A DNA stretch of 54,136 nt from an uncultured Clostridia bacterium (GTDB taxonomy: Bacteria; Bacillota; Clostridia; Oscillospirales; Ruminococcaceae): NCBI GenBank assembly GCA_944382875.1, contig CALWNQ010000018.1:1-54136 (forward strand), given 5' to 3'. A program made the translations under genes and the position numbers. Of this stretch, positions 1-7,926 are shown piece by piece; the first letter of the stretch is position 1, and each line of letters opens with the position of its first letter. The notes below the pieces were generated by a model. It worked only from the letters and a program-made list of their open reading frames with translations. It did no database searches and was not told the origin of the DNA.

Positions 1-883
1 TATTTTGATTGCAAACACCTCCAACATGCCGGTTGCGGCGCGTGAAGCTTCGATTTACACCGGCATCACCCTGGCGGAGTACTACCGCGACATGGGTTAC
101 CATGTGGCAATCATGGCGGATTCCACCTCCCGTTGGGCAGAAGCGCTGCGTGAAATTTCCGGCCGTCTGGAAGAAATGCCTGCGGAAGAAGGGTTCCCTG
201 CTTATTTGCCGTCCCGTCTGGCTGAGTTCTACGAGCGCGCTGGTTATATGGTCAACCTGAATGGCACAGAAGGTTCGGTGACCATCATCGGTGCTGTTTC
301 ACCGCAGGGTTCCGACTTTTCGGAGCCTGTTACCCAGAATACCAAACGCTTTGTCCGTGCCTTCTGGGCTTTGGATAAGAATCTTGCTTATGCGCGGCAT
401 TATCCCGCGATCAACTGGATGACCAGTTACAGTGAATATGTCGATGAGCTGGCTCCCTATTATAATGAGCACTACGGTGAGGAATTTCTCGAGTGCCGGC
501 AGCGTATTTCCAATATACTGGCGGAGGAATCCCGACTGATGGAAATTGTTAAGCTGATCGGCGCTGATGTTCTGCCGGAAGACCAGAAGCTGGTCATTGA
601 GGCTGCCCGGATTGTCCGTGTTGGATTCCTGCAGCAAAACGCGTTCCATGCGGATGATACCTATGTTCCGCTGGAAAAACAGCTTGGTATGATGCAGGTC
701 ATTCTGTATTTTTACGATCATGCCCTTAAGATGGCAAAAGAAGGGGTGCCGGTATCCCAGATTGCAAAAACCGGTATTATGGACGATGTAATTAAGATTA
801 AATACAGCGTCCCCAACAATCAGCTGGAAAAACTGAAAGAGTATTACCCGCTGATTGACCGGAAACTGGCGGAGGTGAAATAA
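1..883 (+). CDS. atpA: V-type ATP synthase catalytic subunit A (3' part)
   Basis: C-terminal half (about 293 codons) of the catalytic A subunit of a V/A-type rotary ATPase. The reading frame is open from base 2 at the window edge, so the 5' end, including the P-loop, lies outside. Visible are the nucleotide-site stretch ADSTSRWAEALREISGRLEE and, downstream, the helical C-terminal domain with LGMMQVILYFYDHALKMA. In the family this subunit hydrolyses or synthesises ATP in the A3B3 head, coupled to H+ or Na+ flow. The gene stops with TAA immediately before the subunit B start (zero spacing), so it is in one operon with B and D. The apparent TTG at position 5 is internal, not a start. Identification is secure; ion specificity cannot be told from these genes. 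Confidence 0.97.
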   Translation, partial: ILIANTSNMPVAAREASIYTGITLAEYYRDMGYHVAIMADSTSRWAEALREISGRLEEMPAEEGFPAYLPSRLAEFYERAGYMVNLNGTEGSVTIIGAVSPQGSDFSEPVTQNTKRFVRAFWALDKNLAYARHYPAINWMTSYSEYVDELAPYYNEHYGEEFLECRQRISNILAEESRLMEIVKLIGADVLPEDQKLVIEAARIVRVGFLQQNAFHADDTYVPLEKQLGMMQVILYFYDHALKMAKEGVPVSQIAKTGIMDDVIKIKYSVPNNQLEKLKEYYPLIDRKLAEVK

Positions 884-2290
884 ATGAGTGTGCAGATTTT
901 AGGACTCAAGGAAATCAACGGACCGCTGGTTGTGCTGGATGGCGTTCATGATGTCGGTTATGACGAAATGGCAGAGCTGATACTGGAAGATGGTTCCCGC
1001 CGCACCGGACGTGTTGTCCAGATTGACGGTGACCGTGTGGTTTTGCAGGTCTTTGAAGGAACAAGTGCTCTGTCGCTTGGCAACACCCGCACCAGCTTTC
1101 AGGGACATCCAATGGAGTTGCCGCTTTCGCCGGAGTTGCTCGGCCGTATCTTCAATGGCGCCGGTACTCCAATCGATGGGTTTGGCCCCGTGTTCGCCGA
1201 AAAGCGAGAGGATATCAACGGCCATCCGTTGAACCCTGTGTCCCGTGAATACCCGCTGAACTATATCCGGACCGGTATTTCCTCGATTGACGCTCTGGTT
1301 ACCCTGATTCGCGGACAGAAGCTGCCGATTTTCTCCGGTTCCGGTATGAATCACAACAAACTGGCTGCGCAGATTGTAAAACAGGCACAGATCAGTGGAG
1401 ATAAGGGCGAAAAATTCGCTATCGTTTTTGCTGCGATGGGTGTTAAGAACGACGTTGCCGACTACTTCAAACGGCAGTTTGAGGAATCCGGCGTTTTGGA
1501 ACGTGTTGTTATGTTCCTGAACCTGTCCAGCGACCCGATCATCGAACGTATCCTGACCCCCCGGTGCGCATTGACAGCGGCGGAATATCTGGCTTATGAG
1601 CAGAACATGCACATCCTGGTTATCCTGACCGATATGACCTCCTATGCGGAGGCACTTCGGGAATTTTCTTCCTCCAAAGGTGAAATTCCCGGACGAAAAG
1701 GCTACCCTGGTTACCTGTATTCCGACCTGGCTTCCATCTATGAGCGTGCCGGCATCATTAAGGGTGTGAATGGTTCGGTTACCCAGATCCCGATCCTCAC
1801 CATGCCCAATGATGACATTACCCACCCGGTGCCTGACCTGACCGGTTATATCACCGAGGGGCAGATTGTACTCGACCGTACCCTCGATCAGTCCGGTGTT
1901 TATCCGCCGGTTTCGGTGCTGCCCAGCCTTTCCCGTTTGATGAAGGACGGTATCGGTGAAGGCTATACTCGCGCCGACCATCCTGATGTTGCCAACCAGC
2001 TGTTCTCCGCTTATGCCAAGGTGCAGGATGCTCGCGCCCTCGCTTCGGTTATTGGTGAAGAGGAACTTTCGGAATCCGATAAAGCGTATTTGGAATTCGG
2101 ACGGATGTTTGAGCAGCATTTCCTGAATCAGGGCTTCCAGGATAACCGGACCATTGACGAAACAATTGACCTCGGATGGGATCTGCTCTGCTTGCTCAAA
2201 AAAGAAGAACTTGACCGTCTTGACAGCAAGCTGATTGAGAAGTATTACGATCCGCAGCGGGCAGAAAAATTCCGCACAAACCGCGCATAA
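884..2290 (+). CDS. atpB: V-type ATP synthase subunit B
   Basis: Non-catalytic B subunit of the V/A-type ATPase head, 468 residues, the usual family length. The P-loop region has the degenerate form [10 protein letters not shown] (about residues 151-160), as expected for B subunits that bind nucleotide without catalysis. [20 protein letters not shown] and [16 protein letters not shown] are typical of archaeal/clostridial V-type B chains. ATG at 884 follows the subunit A stop directly, and GGAGG within the end of the A gene serves as ribosome-binding site. It works with subunits A and D in the soluble V1 sector on the cytoplasmic face of the membrane. Confidence 0.97.
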   Translation: MSVQILGLKEINGPLVVLDGVHDVGYDEMAELILEDGSRRTGRVVQIDGDRVVLQVFEGTSALSLGNTRTSFQGHPMELPLSPELLGRIFNGAGTPIDGFGPVFAEKREDINGHPLNPVSREYPLNYIRTGISSIDALVTLIRGQKLPIFSGSGMNHNKLAAQIVKQAQISGDKGEKFAIVFAAMGVKNDVADYFKRQFEESGVLERVVMFLNLSSDPIIERILTPRCALTAAEYLAYEQNMHILVILTDMTSYAEALREFSSSKGEIPGRKGYPGYLYSDLASIYERAGIIKGVNGSVTQIPILTMPNDDITHPVPDLTGYITEGQIVLDRTLDQSGVYPPVSVLPSLSRLMKDGIGEGYTRADHPDVANQLFSAYAKVQDARALASVIGEEELSESDKAYLEFGRMFEQHFLNQGFQDNRTIDETIDLGWDLLCLLKKEELDRLDSKLIEKYYDPQRAEKFRTNRA

Positions 2291-2311
2291 CCCGAAAAAG
2301 GAGGAAGAGCT

Positions 2312-2935
2312 TTGGCAAATCAGGTTTTCCCAACCAAAGGTAATCTGCTGAATATTAAAAAATCGCTTTCTTTAGCGAGCCTTGGTTATGATTTGATGGA
2401 CCGGAAGCGGAATATCCTCATTCGGGAAATGATGACACTGATCGACACGGCGAAAACCGTCCGGGATCAGATTGATGAAACCTATCGCAAGGCGTATGCG
2501 GCTTTGCAGCGCGCCAATGTCACACTGGGTGTGTGCAGTGAGGTGGCGGCGACTACTCCGGTGGAAACCGGGATTGAAGTCACCTACCGCAGTGTCATGG
2601 GAGTAGAATTGCCTCATATCACCATCAAACAGCATGAGGAACAGTCCCATTACGGGCTGCAGCACACCAACTCCCAGCTGGACCAGGCATTTGTCTGTTT
2701 TGTCAAATGCAAGGAATTAACAGTGCTGTTGGCTGAGGTAGAAAACAGCATTTACCGTTTGGCGGTTTCGATCAAGAAAACGCAGTGCCGGGCAAACGCC
2801 TTAAAAAACATCATCATCCCCGGTTTCGAGGAAAACATCCATTTTATCTCCAATGCGCTGGAAGAAAAGGAACGCGAGGAGTTCTCCCGCATGAAAGTCA
2901 TCCGGCACACCAAGGACAAACGAAAAGAAGCCTGA
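2312..2935 (+). CDS. atpD: V-type ATP synthase subunit D
   Basis: Central rotor-shaft subunit D of the V/A-type ATPase, 207 residues. The N terminus reads FPTKGNLLNIKKSLSLASLG, and two long helical segments at either end would form the coiled coil threading the A3B3 head, while the middle is less helical. I use the TTG start at 2312 because GGAGGAAGAG lies just upstream and the family starts at this motif. It lies 21 bases after subunit B and is the last gene of the operon: a strong hairpin terminator follows directly. The order A-B-D at the operon end is typical for clostridial V-ATPases. Confidence 0.95.
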   Translation: MANQVFPTKGNLLNIKKSLSLASLGYDLMDRKRNILIREMMTLIDTAKTVRDQIDETYRKAYAALQRANVTLGVCSEVAATTPVETGIEVTYRSVMGVELPHITIKQHEEQSHYGLQHTNSQLDQAFVCFVKCKELTVLLAEVENSIYRLAVSIKKTQCRANALKNIIIPGFEENIHFISNALEEKEREEFSRMKVIRHTKDKRKEA

Positions 2936-2945
2936 CAAAGGCAAA

Positions 2946-2985
2946 ACAAAAGCCGCTTCTAAAGGAAGCGGCTTTTGTTTTTATC
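2946..2985. terminator. Two-way intrinsic terminator between atpD and the UMF1 permease
   Basis: A perfect 14-bp stem pairs 2946-2959 (ACAAAAGCCGCTTC) with 2965-2978 around the 5-base loop TAAAG. The flanking A and T runs make it work for both converging genes. It overlaps the end of the permease by a few bases. Confidence 0.93.
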
Positions 2986-4216
2986 GGGAAGCTTTTTCCG
3001 AGCGGATTACCAGGACAAGTCCAATGATAAACAGAACGATTAGTGCGAGAATTCCGTAGGTGGAAGAATTGAAAGCAAAGGCGCAGAAAGCAATAATCAG
3101 CGGTCCGAAGAAGTCGGCGAATTTTCCAAAGATGTCAAAGAAACCAAAGTATTCGTTGGATTCTTCCTTGGGGATCAGTTTACCGTAATAAGAGCGGGAA
3201 AGAGCCTGGATTCCTCCCTGACAGATTCCCACTGCAACGGCGAGCACCCAGAATTCCCAGGCTTTATCGAGCTGATAACCGAACAGGCAGATGGCGATGT
3301 AGCAGCAGATGAAAACCTTCACAAGTTTGATAGCGCCGTATTTTTTGGCCAGCTTTCCGCTCAAAATAGCGCAGGGGAAAGCGATAAACTGGGTAAGAAG
3401 GAGCGCTAAAATCATATTACTGTCCGAAATCCCTACCTCAGCGCCGTAGGAGGTGGACATGGAAATGATGGTATTGACGCCGTCGATATAACAGAAATAA
3501 CCGAGAATAAAAAAGAGGAGTTTTTGGTCTGTTTTAATTTTACGAAATGTTTCGCCCAAACGGTGGAATACATGGGAAAGCTTGTCTTTTCGATTTTCCA
3601 GACAATAGGTTTGCTTATAGCTTCGCAGCAGCGGGATAGTCAGGACCATCCACCAGATAGCCGTAATCAGAAACGATATCTGGGTAGCGGTTTGTGTAGT
3701 CAGTCCGAAAGGAAGTGTGAAAATCAACACAATCCCAATGATAAAGGGCACACAGCTTCCGATGTACCCCCATGCAAAGCCGTGGGAGGAAACCATGTCC
3801 ATTTTTTCATCGGTTGTGATATCGGTTAGCATTGAATCATAAAAAACGTTGCAGGCGGTATAACCGATTCTGGCAATGACAAAAAACACAAGGAATGTCA
3901 CCCAGTATCCGCTAAAGGAAAGAGCGAGCAGCCCAGCGATGCCTAGCAGCAGAAATGAGGTAAACATTTTTTTCTTCATTTCGCGGTAGTCGGCAATGGC
4001 GCCCAGAATGGGGGAGAGAATTGCCAGAATCAGGACGGCAATCGAAGTGACTGTTCCCCAGATACCAGTGGCGCTTTCGGGTGAAAAACCCTTGCTCTCC
4101 GCAAGACTGCGGAAAAAAATCGGGATGGTTGTGGAGACCAGCATAATAAACGCGGAGTTTGCGACATCGTATAAAATCCAGTTTTTTTCCAGCTTGGTCA
4201 GCTTCTGATTCGACAT
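2981..4216 (-). CDS. MFS permease of the UMF1 / Atg22-like family
   Basis: 411-residue integral membrane protein with about 11-12 hydrophobic segments. The N-terminal signature is NWILYDVANSAFIMLVSTTI, followed by FRSLAES, and RIGYTACNVFYDSMLTDI occurs further on. These are hallmarks of the UMF1 group of the major facilitator superfamily (Pfam Atg22-like). In yeast, Atg22 effluxes amino acids from the vacuole; bacterial members are mostly uncharacterised, so the substrate is unknown. ATG at 4216 is preceded by GAGGAG on the minus strand. The gene is monocistronic: its own promoter lies at 4253-4281 and it converges on atpD at a shared terminator. Confidence 0.9.
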   Translation of the reverse strand: MSNQKLTKLEKNWILYDVANSAFIMLVSTTIPIFFRSLAESKGFSPESATGIWGTVTSIAVLILAILSPILGAIADYREMKKKMFTSFLLLGIAGLLALSFSGYWVTFLVFFVIARIGYTACNVFYDSMLTDITTDEKMDMVSSHGFAWGYIGSCVPFIIGIVLIFTLPFGLTTQTATQISFLITAIWWMVLTIPLLRSYKQTYCLENRKDKLSHVFHRLGETFRKIKTDQKLLFFILGYFCYIDGVNTIISMSTSYGAEVGISDSNMILALLLTQFIAFPCAILSGKLAKKYGAIKLVKVFICCYIAICLFGYQLDKAWEFWVLAVAVGICQGGIQALSRSYYGKLIPKEESNEYFGFFDIFGKFADFFGPLIIAFCAFAFNSSTYGILALIVLFIIGLVLVIRSEKASR

Positions 4217-4252
4217 AAATCAAAACTCCTCTTATTTCTTAACGTTATTTTA

Positions 4253-4281
4253 ATTTTACACGAAAGCTCTTTAAATGTAAA
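4253..4281 (-). promoter_or_regulatory. Promoter of the UMF1 permease
   Basis: On the minus strand: TTTACA (4281-4276), 17-base spacer, TAAAAT (4258-4253). It overlaps the divergent promoter of the winged-helix gene, so the two probably compete. Confidence 0.7.
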
Positions 4282-4298
4282 GACATTTTGTGTATAAT
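4270..4298 (+). promoter_or_regulatory. Promoter of the winged-helix gene
   Basis: TTTAAA (4270-4275), 17-base spacer, perfect TATAAT (4293-4298), 38 bases upstream of the chosen GTG start. It overlaps the opposite-strand promoter by 12 bases. Confidence 0.7.
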
Positions 4299-4335
4299 TT
4301 ATGTATGAAAGTTTGTGCGGATAGGAGGATTTGTC

Positions 4336-5349
4336 GTGGACAAGGTTTCAGCGTTGCGGATGCAGCGGCACGGATTGCTTTCCAAAGTGCAAGAAACAGA
4401 GTTTCCAAAGCTTTTCGGGCTGCTTTCTCCGGTTCGGCCGGTCAGCTGGAGCTGTCCGGGAAGTCCGCCGGAACTGCGGTACCGGACTGAATTTGATAAC
4501 GGAGCTTTTTGTGCGCAACTGCGGCAGGAGCATAAACTTCTGAAAGGCCGGTTTCAGGGCGGCTGTATCGCGTATGTTCTAGCGAAGGATTTTCCGCTTT
4601 TTGCTGCATTGTACCGGGATTCCAAACCGCTTTCCCATACCGAGCAGGAAATGCTCATGCTTTTTAAACGGGAAGGCCCCATGAATATCGGGCTTGTCCG
4701 GGAGATTACCGGGCTGCGGGCAAAGGACATCACGCCAGTGCTGCACCGTTTACAGCGGAAATTTTTGTTCCTTGAGGATCAATCAGACAGCGAGTGGGAT
4801 CGTCCCTGGATGGCAATGGAAGAATTTTGTCCGGAGCTTTGGGAGCAGATGCCATCGGCAGAGGATGCGGTCTGCGAAATCCTGCTTCGATTTGTACACG
4901 TGAATGTCCGGGTGAACCCGGAAATGGCGCATGCCTTTTACCAGCTGCCTCCAAAACTCCTGAAAGAAGGTTTTTCCCGGCTGGAGGAGGAGGGAAAGCT
5001 TCTCCACACCGAACTGGGATGGATTCTGCCGGAAGATGAAGTGTTCCTGCAGGAGGAAACGCCAACGGTTCGCAGTGTGTTTGCCTTGCAGCGAAACGAT
5101 CCGCTGGTGCTGGCTTTGATTCCGGAATTTACGGTTCCGGAGTACTAGACACTTCAATATCTGCTGATTGACGGGGGGTTTCACGGCGCAGTGGTCGGAA
5201 ATTTCCGGCAGGGACCTTTTGATGTGGAGGATATTCTGCTTGACCTGCCGCCTGACGAATGGGAGGCGCGCAGAACGGAGATACTGAAAGCAGTACAGGC
5301 TGAAAATCCTGGGTCCCAGATCAAACAATTCTGCGGAAAGGCATTGTAA
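4336..5349 (+). pseudogene. Winged-helix protein (AlkZ/YcaQ-like), interrupted by in-frame TAG
   Basis: GTG at 4336 has GGAGG seven bases upstream. The frame runs 270 codons to TAG at 5146-5148 and then continues, without a shift, for 66 further sense codons to TAA at 5347-5349. The downstream part (TLQYLLIDGGFHGAVVGNF, then GPFDVEDILLDLP) reads like genuine protein and continues the domain begun before the stop (VFALQRNDPLVLALIPEFTV). The overall layout resembles winged-helix proteins related to the AlkZ/YcaQ crosslink-repair DNA glycosylases (HTH_42), though the similarity is judged by eye and the substrate is unknown. I see no recoding element. It may be a recent pseudogene (GAG to TAG needs one change), a sequencing error, or a protein truncated by 66 residues. 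The next gene starts 19 bases after the TAA. Confidence 0.65.
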
Positions 5350-5368
5350 TATAGAAAGGAAGAGAAAA

Positions 5369-6292
5369 ATGGCTGATTTTCTGACTCATAAAATGTTTGG
5401 AGAGCTTGTGGGAAAACAGGCACCGTTTTCGGTGCAGGATGTTGCGAGCCAGTATCCCGAAGCGTTCCGATGGGGATTCCAGGGGCCGGACATTTTGTTT
5501 TACCGGCAGCTTTGGAAAGAGGGTGGACCGTTTCATCATCTTGGAAACCGGATGCACAGCGAACTGATCGACGCGATGTTTGATGCGATGGCTTGTCATA
5601 TCCGCCGCCAGTCGGGCAGCAAGCAGGAGGTTCTGCTGGCTTATTTTTACGGATTCCTCTGCCATTATGGATTGGACAGCGAAATTCATCCGTATGTGTA
5701 CAGCCTACAGAAAAAGGGGGTGGAAAAAAATCCGGGAATCAATCCGGGCGTTATCCATTGTCAGATTGAGACCGACATTGACGCAGCTCTTTACGCCCGC
5801 TGGGAGGGAAAGAATATCACTGAATTTCACCCTTATGTGGGACATCATTTACCGGATGGGCAGAAATGGATTATCGGGGAGCTTTATGAAACTGTATTTC
5901 TGGAGGTTTACGGAGAAGTTTTGCCAGCCGCTGAGGTAGTATCCTCTTTTGCAGATATGCTGCTGACCGAGGATGTCCTGTATCGCCGCGGAAAACTACT
6001 GGGTAGGGCGGCATATGCAGCCGGACTGATCCGTCCGGAGTGGAGCGATTTTGTCAGCCATGCCAAAATCGGACAGCCGTATTGGGATGCACTGAATTTA
6101 AAAAAACGTGGCTGGCGCAATCCGGATGAGCCGGAAGTTCTGCGGCATGATAGTGTTCCAGATCTTATCGAAAACGCTGAGATCAGGGTTTTGGGGTATA
6201 TGGAACAGTATGAAGAGATGTTTGCGGGAAGCTCATGGGGAATTCTGCATTATCCTGTGAGCTTTGATTGGGGAAATTCCCGCCAGAAATAA
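5369..6292 (+). CDS. Zinc-dependent phospholipase C-like protein
   Basis: 307-residue protein of the Zn_dep_PLPC family (PF00882). The N terminus MADFLTHKMFGELV, then GPDILFY, HHLGNRMHSELID and CHYGLDSEIHPYV carry the His/Asp pattern that ligates zinc in the alpha-toxin phospholipase C fold. There is no signal peptide, so unlike secreted clostridial phospholipases this appears cytoplasmic; the actual substrate is unknown. AAGGAAGAG stands before ATG 5369. It probably shares a transcript with the winged-helix gene upstream (19-base gap). No clear terminator follows. Confidence 0.82.
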   Translation: MADFLTHKMFGELVGKQAPFSVQDVASQYPEAFRWGFQGPDILFYRQLWKEGGPFHHLGNRMHSELIDAMFDAMACHIRRQSGSKQEVLLAYFYGFLCHYGLDSEIHPYVYSLQKKGVEKNPGINPGVIHCQIETDIDAALYARWEGKNITEFHPYVGHHLPDGQKWIIGELYETVFLEVYGEVLPAAEVVSSFADMLLTEDVLYRRGKLLGRAAYAAGLIRPEWSDFVSHAKIGQPYWDALNLKKRGWRNPDEPEVLRHDSVPDLIENAEIRVLGYMEQYEEMFAGSSWGILHYPVSFDWGNSRQK

Positions 6293-6321
6293 CAAAATAT
6301 AGGAAAATATATCCGGATTAG

Positions 6322-6350
6322 TTGCGATAACAGGAAGGTTGTGCTATACT
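6322..6350 (+). promoter_or_regulatory. Promoter of the aspartokinase gene
   Basis: TTGCGA (6322-6327), 17-base spacer, TATACT (6345-6350). The leader is only about 45 bases, leaving no room for a lysine riboswitch here. Confidence 0.6.
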
Positions 6351-6399
6351 GAAACTGTTGCGGCAATTTCAGGCTGAAAAAGCCGAAAGGGGAGGAAAT

Positions 6400-7722
6400 A
6401 TGAAAAAAGTTGTGAAATTCGGAGGCAGCTCCCTGGCCAGCGCTTCACAGATCCGGAAAGCAGCGGACATTGTCCGCGCAGATGAATCGCGGCTGTATGT
6501 GGTGCCTTCTGCGCCAGGAAAACGGACGGCGAGTGACGAAAAAGTCACGGATATGCTTTACCAGTGTTATGAGGCGGCTTCTTCCGGCAAGGAATATCAG
6601 AAAATTCTGGAAAGGATTCGCGCCCGTTATAATGGGATTATTACGGAGCTTGGTCTCGATCTTTCGTTGGAAGAGGAATTCAAGGCGCTGGAGGAGAATT
6701 TTACCGGTAAGAAAGGCCGGGATTATGCGGCTTCCCGTGGGGAATATCTGAACGGTATTATTATCGCGAAATATTTGGGATTTACATTCCTGGATGCAGC
6801 CGAGGTTATTTTCTTTGATGAGGATGGTAAGTTCCTTTCCGAAAAAACCAATGATGTACTGTCTGCCCGATTGGAAAAGATGGAGCGTGTGGTAATCCCC
6901 GGGTTCTATGGTTCCAATCCGGATGGAAGCATCCGCACCTTTTCGCGTGGCGGCTCGGATATTACCGGTTCGATTGTAGCACGTGCCGTTCATGCGGACC
7001 TCTATGAAAATTGGACCGATGTATCCGGTTTCCTGGTGACAGATCCTCGAATTGTGAAAAATCCCGAGCCAATTGAAACAATTACCTATCGGGAATTGCG
7101 GGAACTTTCCTACATGGGAGCGAGTGTGCTGCATGAGGATGCGATTTTCCCGGTACGGAAAGAAGGTATCCCGATCAATATCCGGAATACCAACCGTCCG
7201 GAAGATCCCGGCACAATGATTGTAGAAAGCACCTGTCGGAAGCCGCGCTATACCATCACCGGTATCGCGGGGAAAAAGGGCTTCTGTGCCATTACAATAG
7301 AAAAGGCGATGATGAACGCTGAGGTCGGGTTTGGCCGGAAGGTTCTGGACGTGTTCGAGAGATACGGCATTTCTTTTGAACATATACCTTCCGGCATTGA
7401 TACTATGACAATTTTTGTCCATCAGTCTGAGTTCGTAGATTATGAGCAGTCTGTAATTGCCGGGATTCACCGCGCTGTTCAGCCGGATACAGTTTTGTTG
7501 GAATCAGATTTGGCACTGATTGCGGTTGTCGGCCGTGGTATGAAAGCAACGCGTGGGACTGCCGGTCGGATTTTTTCTGCTCTTGCTCATGCGCGTGTGA
7601 ATGTGCGGATGATCGATCAGGGTTCGAGTGAGCTGAATATCATTATTGGTGTGGATAACGTGGATTTTGAAAAGGCAATCCAAGCAATTTACGATATTTT
7701 TATCACTGCCGAAGAAAAATAA
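6400..7722 (+). CDS. lysC: Aspartate kinase (class III-like, monofunctional)
   Basis: Phosphorylates aspartate, the first step toward lysine, diaminopimelate, threonine and methionine. 440 residues from ATG 6400, chosen because GGGGAGGAAAT precedes it; an upstream in-frame start at 6358 has no such site. The kinase motif KFGGSSLAS is at residues 6-14, and FSRGGSDITGSIVA and YREMRELSY-like TYRELRELSYMGASVLH lie in the catalytic domain. Two ACT modules occupy roughly residues 300-440, with FEHIPSGIDTMTI and MIDQGSSELNI. The layout matches Bacillus YclM-type enzymes. It stands alone, far from the asd-dap operon and from hom, with its own promoter and terminator. Which amino acid inhibits it cannot be read from sequence. 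Confidence 0.95.
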   Translation: MKKVVKFGGSSLASASQIRKAADIVRADESRLYVVPSAPGKRTASDEKVTDMLYQCYEAASSGKEYQKILERIRARYNGIITELGLDLSLEEEFKALEENFTGKKGRDYAASRGEYLNGIIIAKYLGFTFLDAAEVIFFDEDGKFLSEKTNDVLSARLEKMERVVIPGFYGSNPDGSIRTFSRGGSDITGSIVARAVHADLYENWTDVSGFLVTDPRIVKNPEPIETITYRELRELSYMGASVLHEDAIFPVRKEGIPINIRNTNRPEDPGTMIVESTCRKPRYTITGIAGKKGFCAITIEKAMMNAEVGFGRKVLDVFERYGISFEHIPSGIDTMTIFVHQSEFVDYEQSVIAGIHRAVQPDTVLLESDLALIAVVGRGMKATRGTAGRIFSALAHARVNVRMIDQGSSELNIIIGVDNVDFEKAIQAIYDIFITAEEK

Positions 7723-7733
7723 TATTTGTTTTG

Positions 7734-7777
7734 ATATTCCCGTTGCGAAAATTTGCGCAGCGGGAATATATTTTTAT
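7734..7777 (+). terminator. Terminator after aspartokinase
   Basis: A 14-bp stem pairs 7734-7747 (ATATTCCCGTTGCG) with 7756-7769, with one G-T pair and an 8-base loop, followed by TTTTTAT. Confidence 0.9.
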
Positions 7778-7835
7778 ACTTTCGGATGTTTTCGACAAAT
7801 GCTGACGCTTTTCCCTTTGCTTTGATAATCAAGTA

Positions 7836-7864
7836 TTGAATTTTTTTCCGAAACATGGTAAAAT
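7836..7864 (+). promoter_or_regulatory. Promoter of the recJ-rel operon
   Basis: TTGAAT (7836-7841), exactly 17 bases, TAAAAT (7859-7864), about 60 bases before the recJ start. Confidence 0.72.
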
Positions 7865-7926
7865 AATATTTTAGAAATGATTTGCCAGTTGCCGAATTTT
7901 CGGTAAACGGGAGAGGATTGAGGAAG

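Noticed and set aside
5146-5148. TAG as a programmed pyrrolysine or selenocysteine-like site
   Set aside because: Selenocysteine uses TGA, no pyl genes are in view, and no stimulatory hairpin is visible next to the codon.
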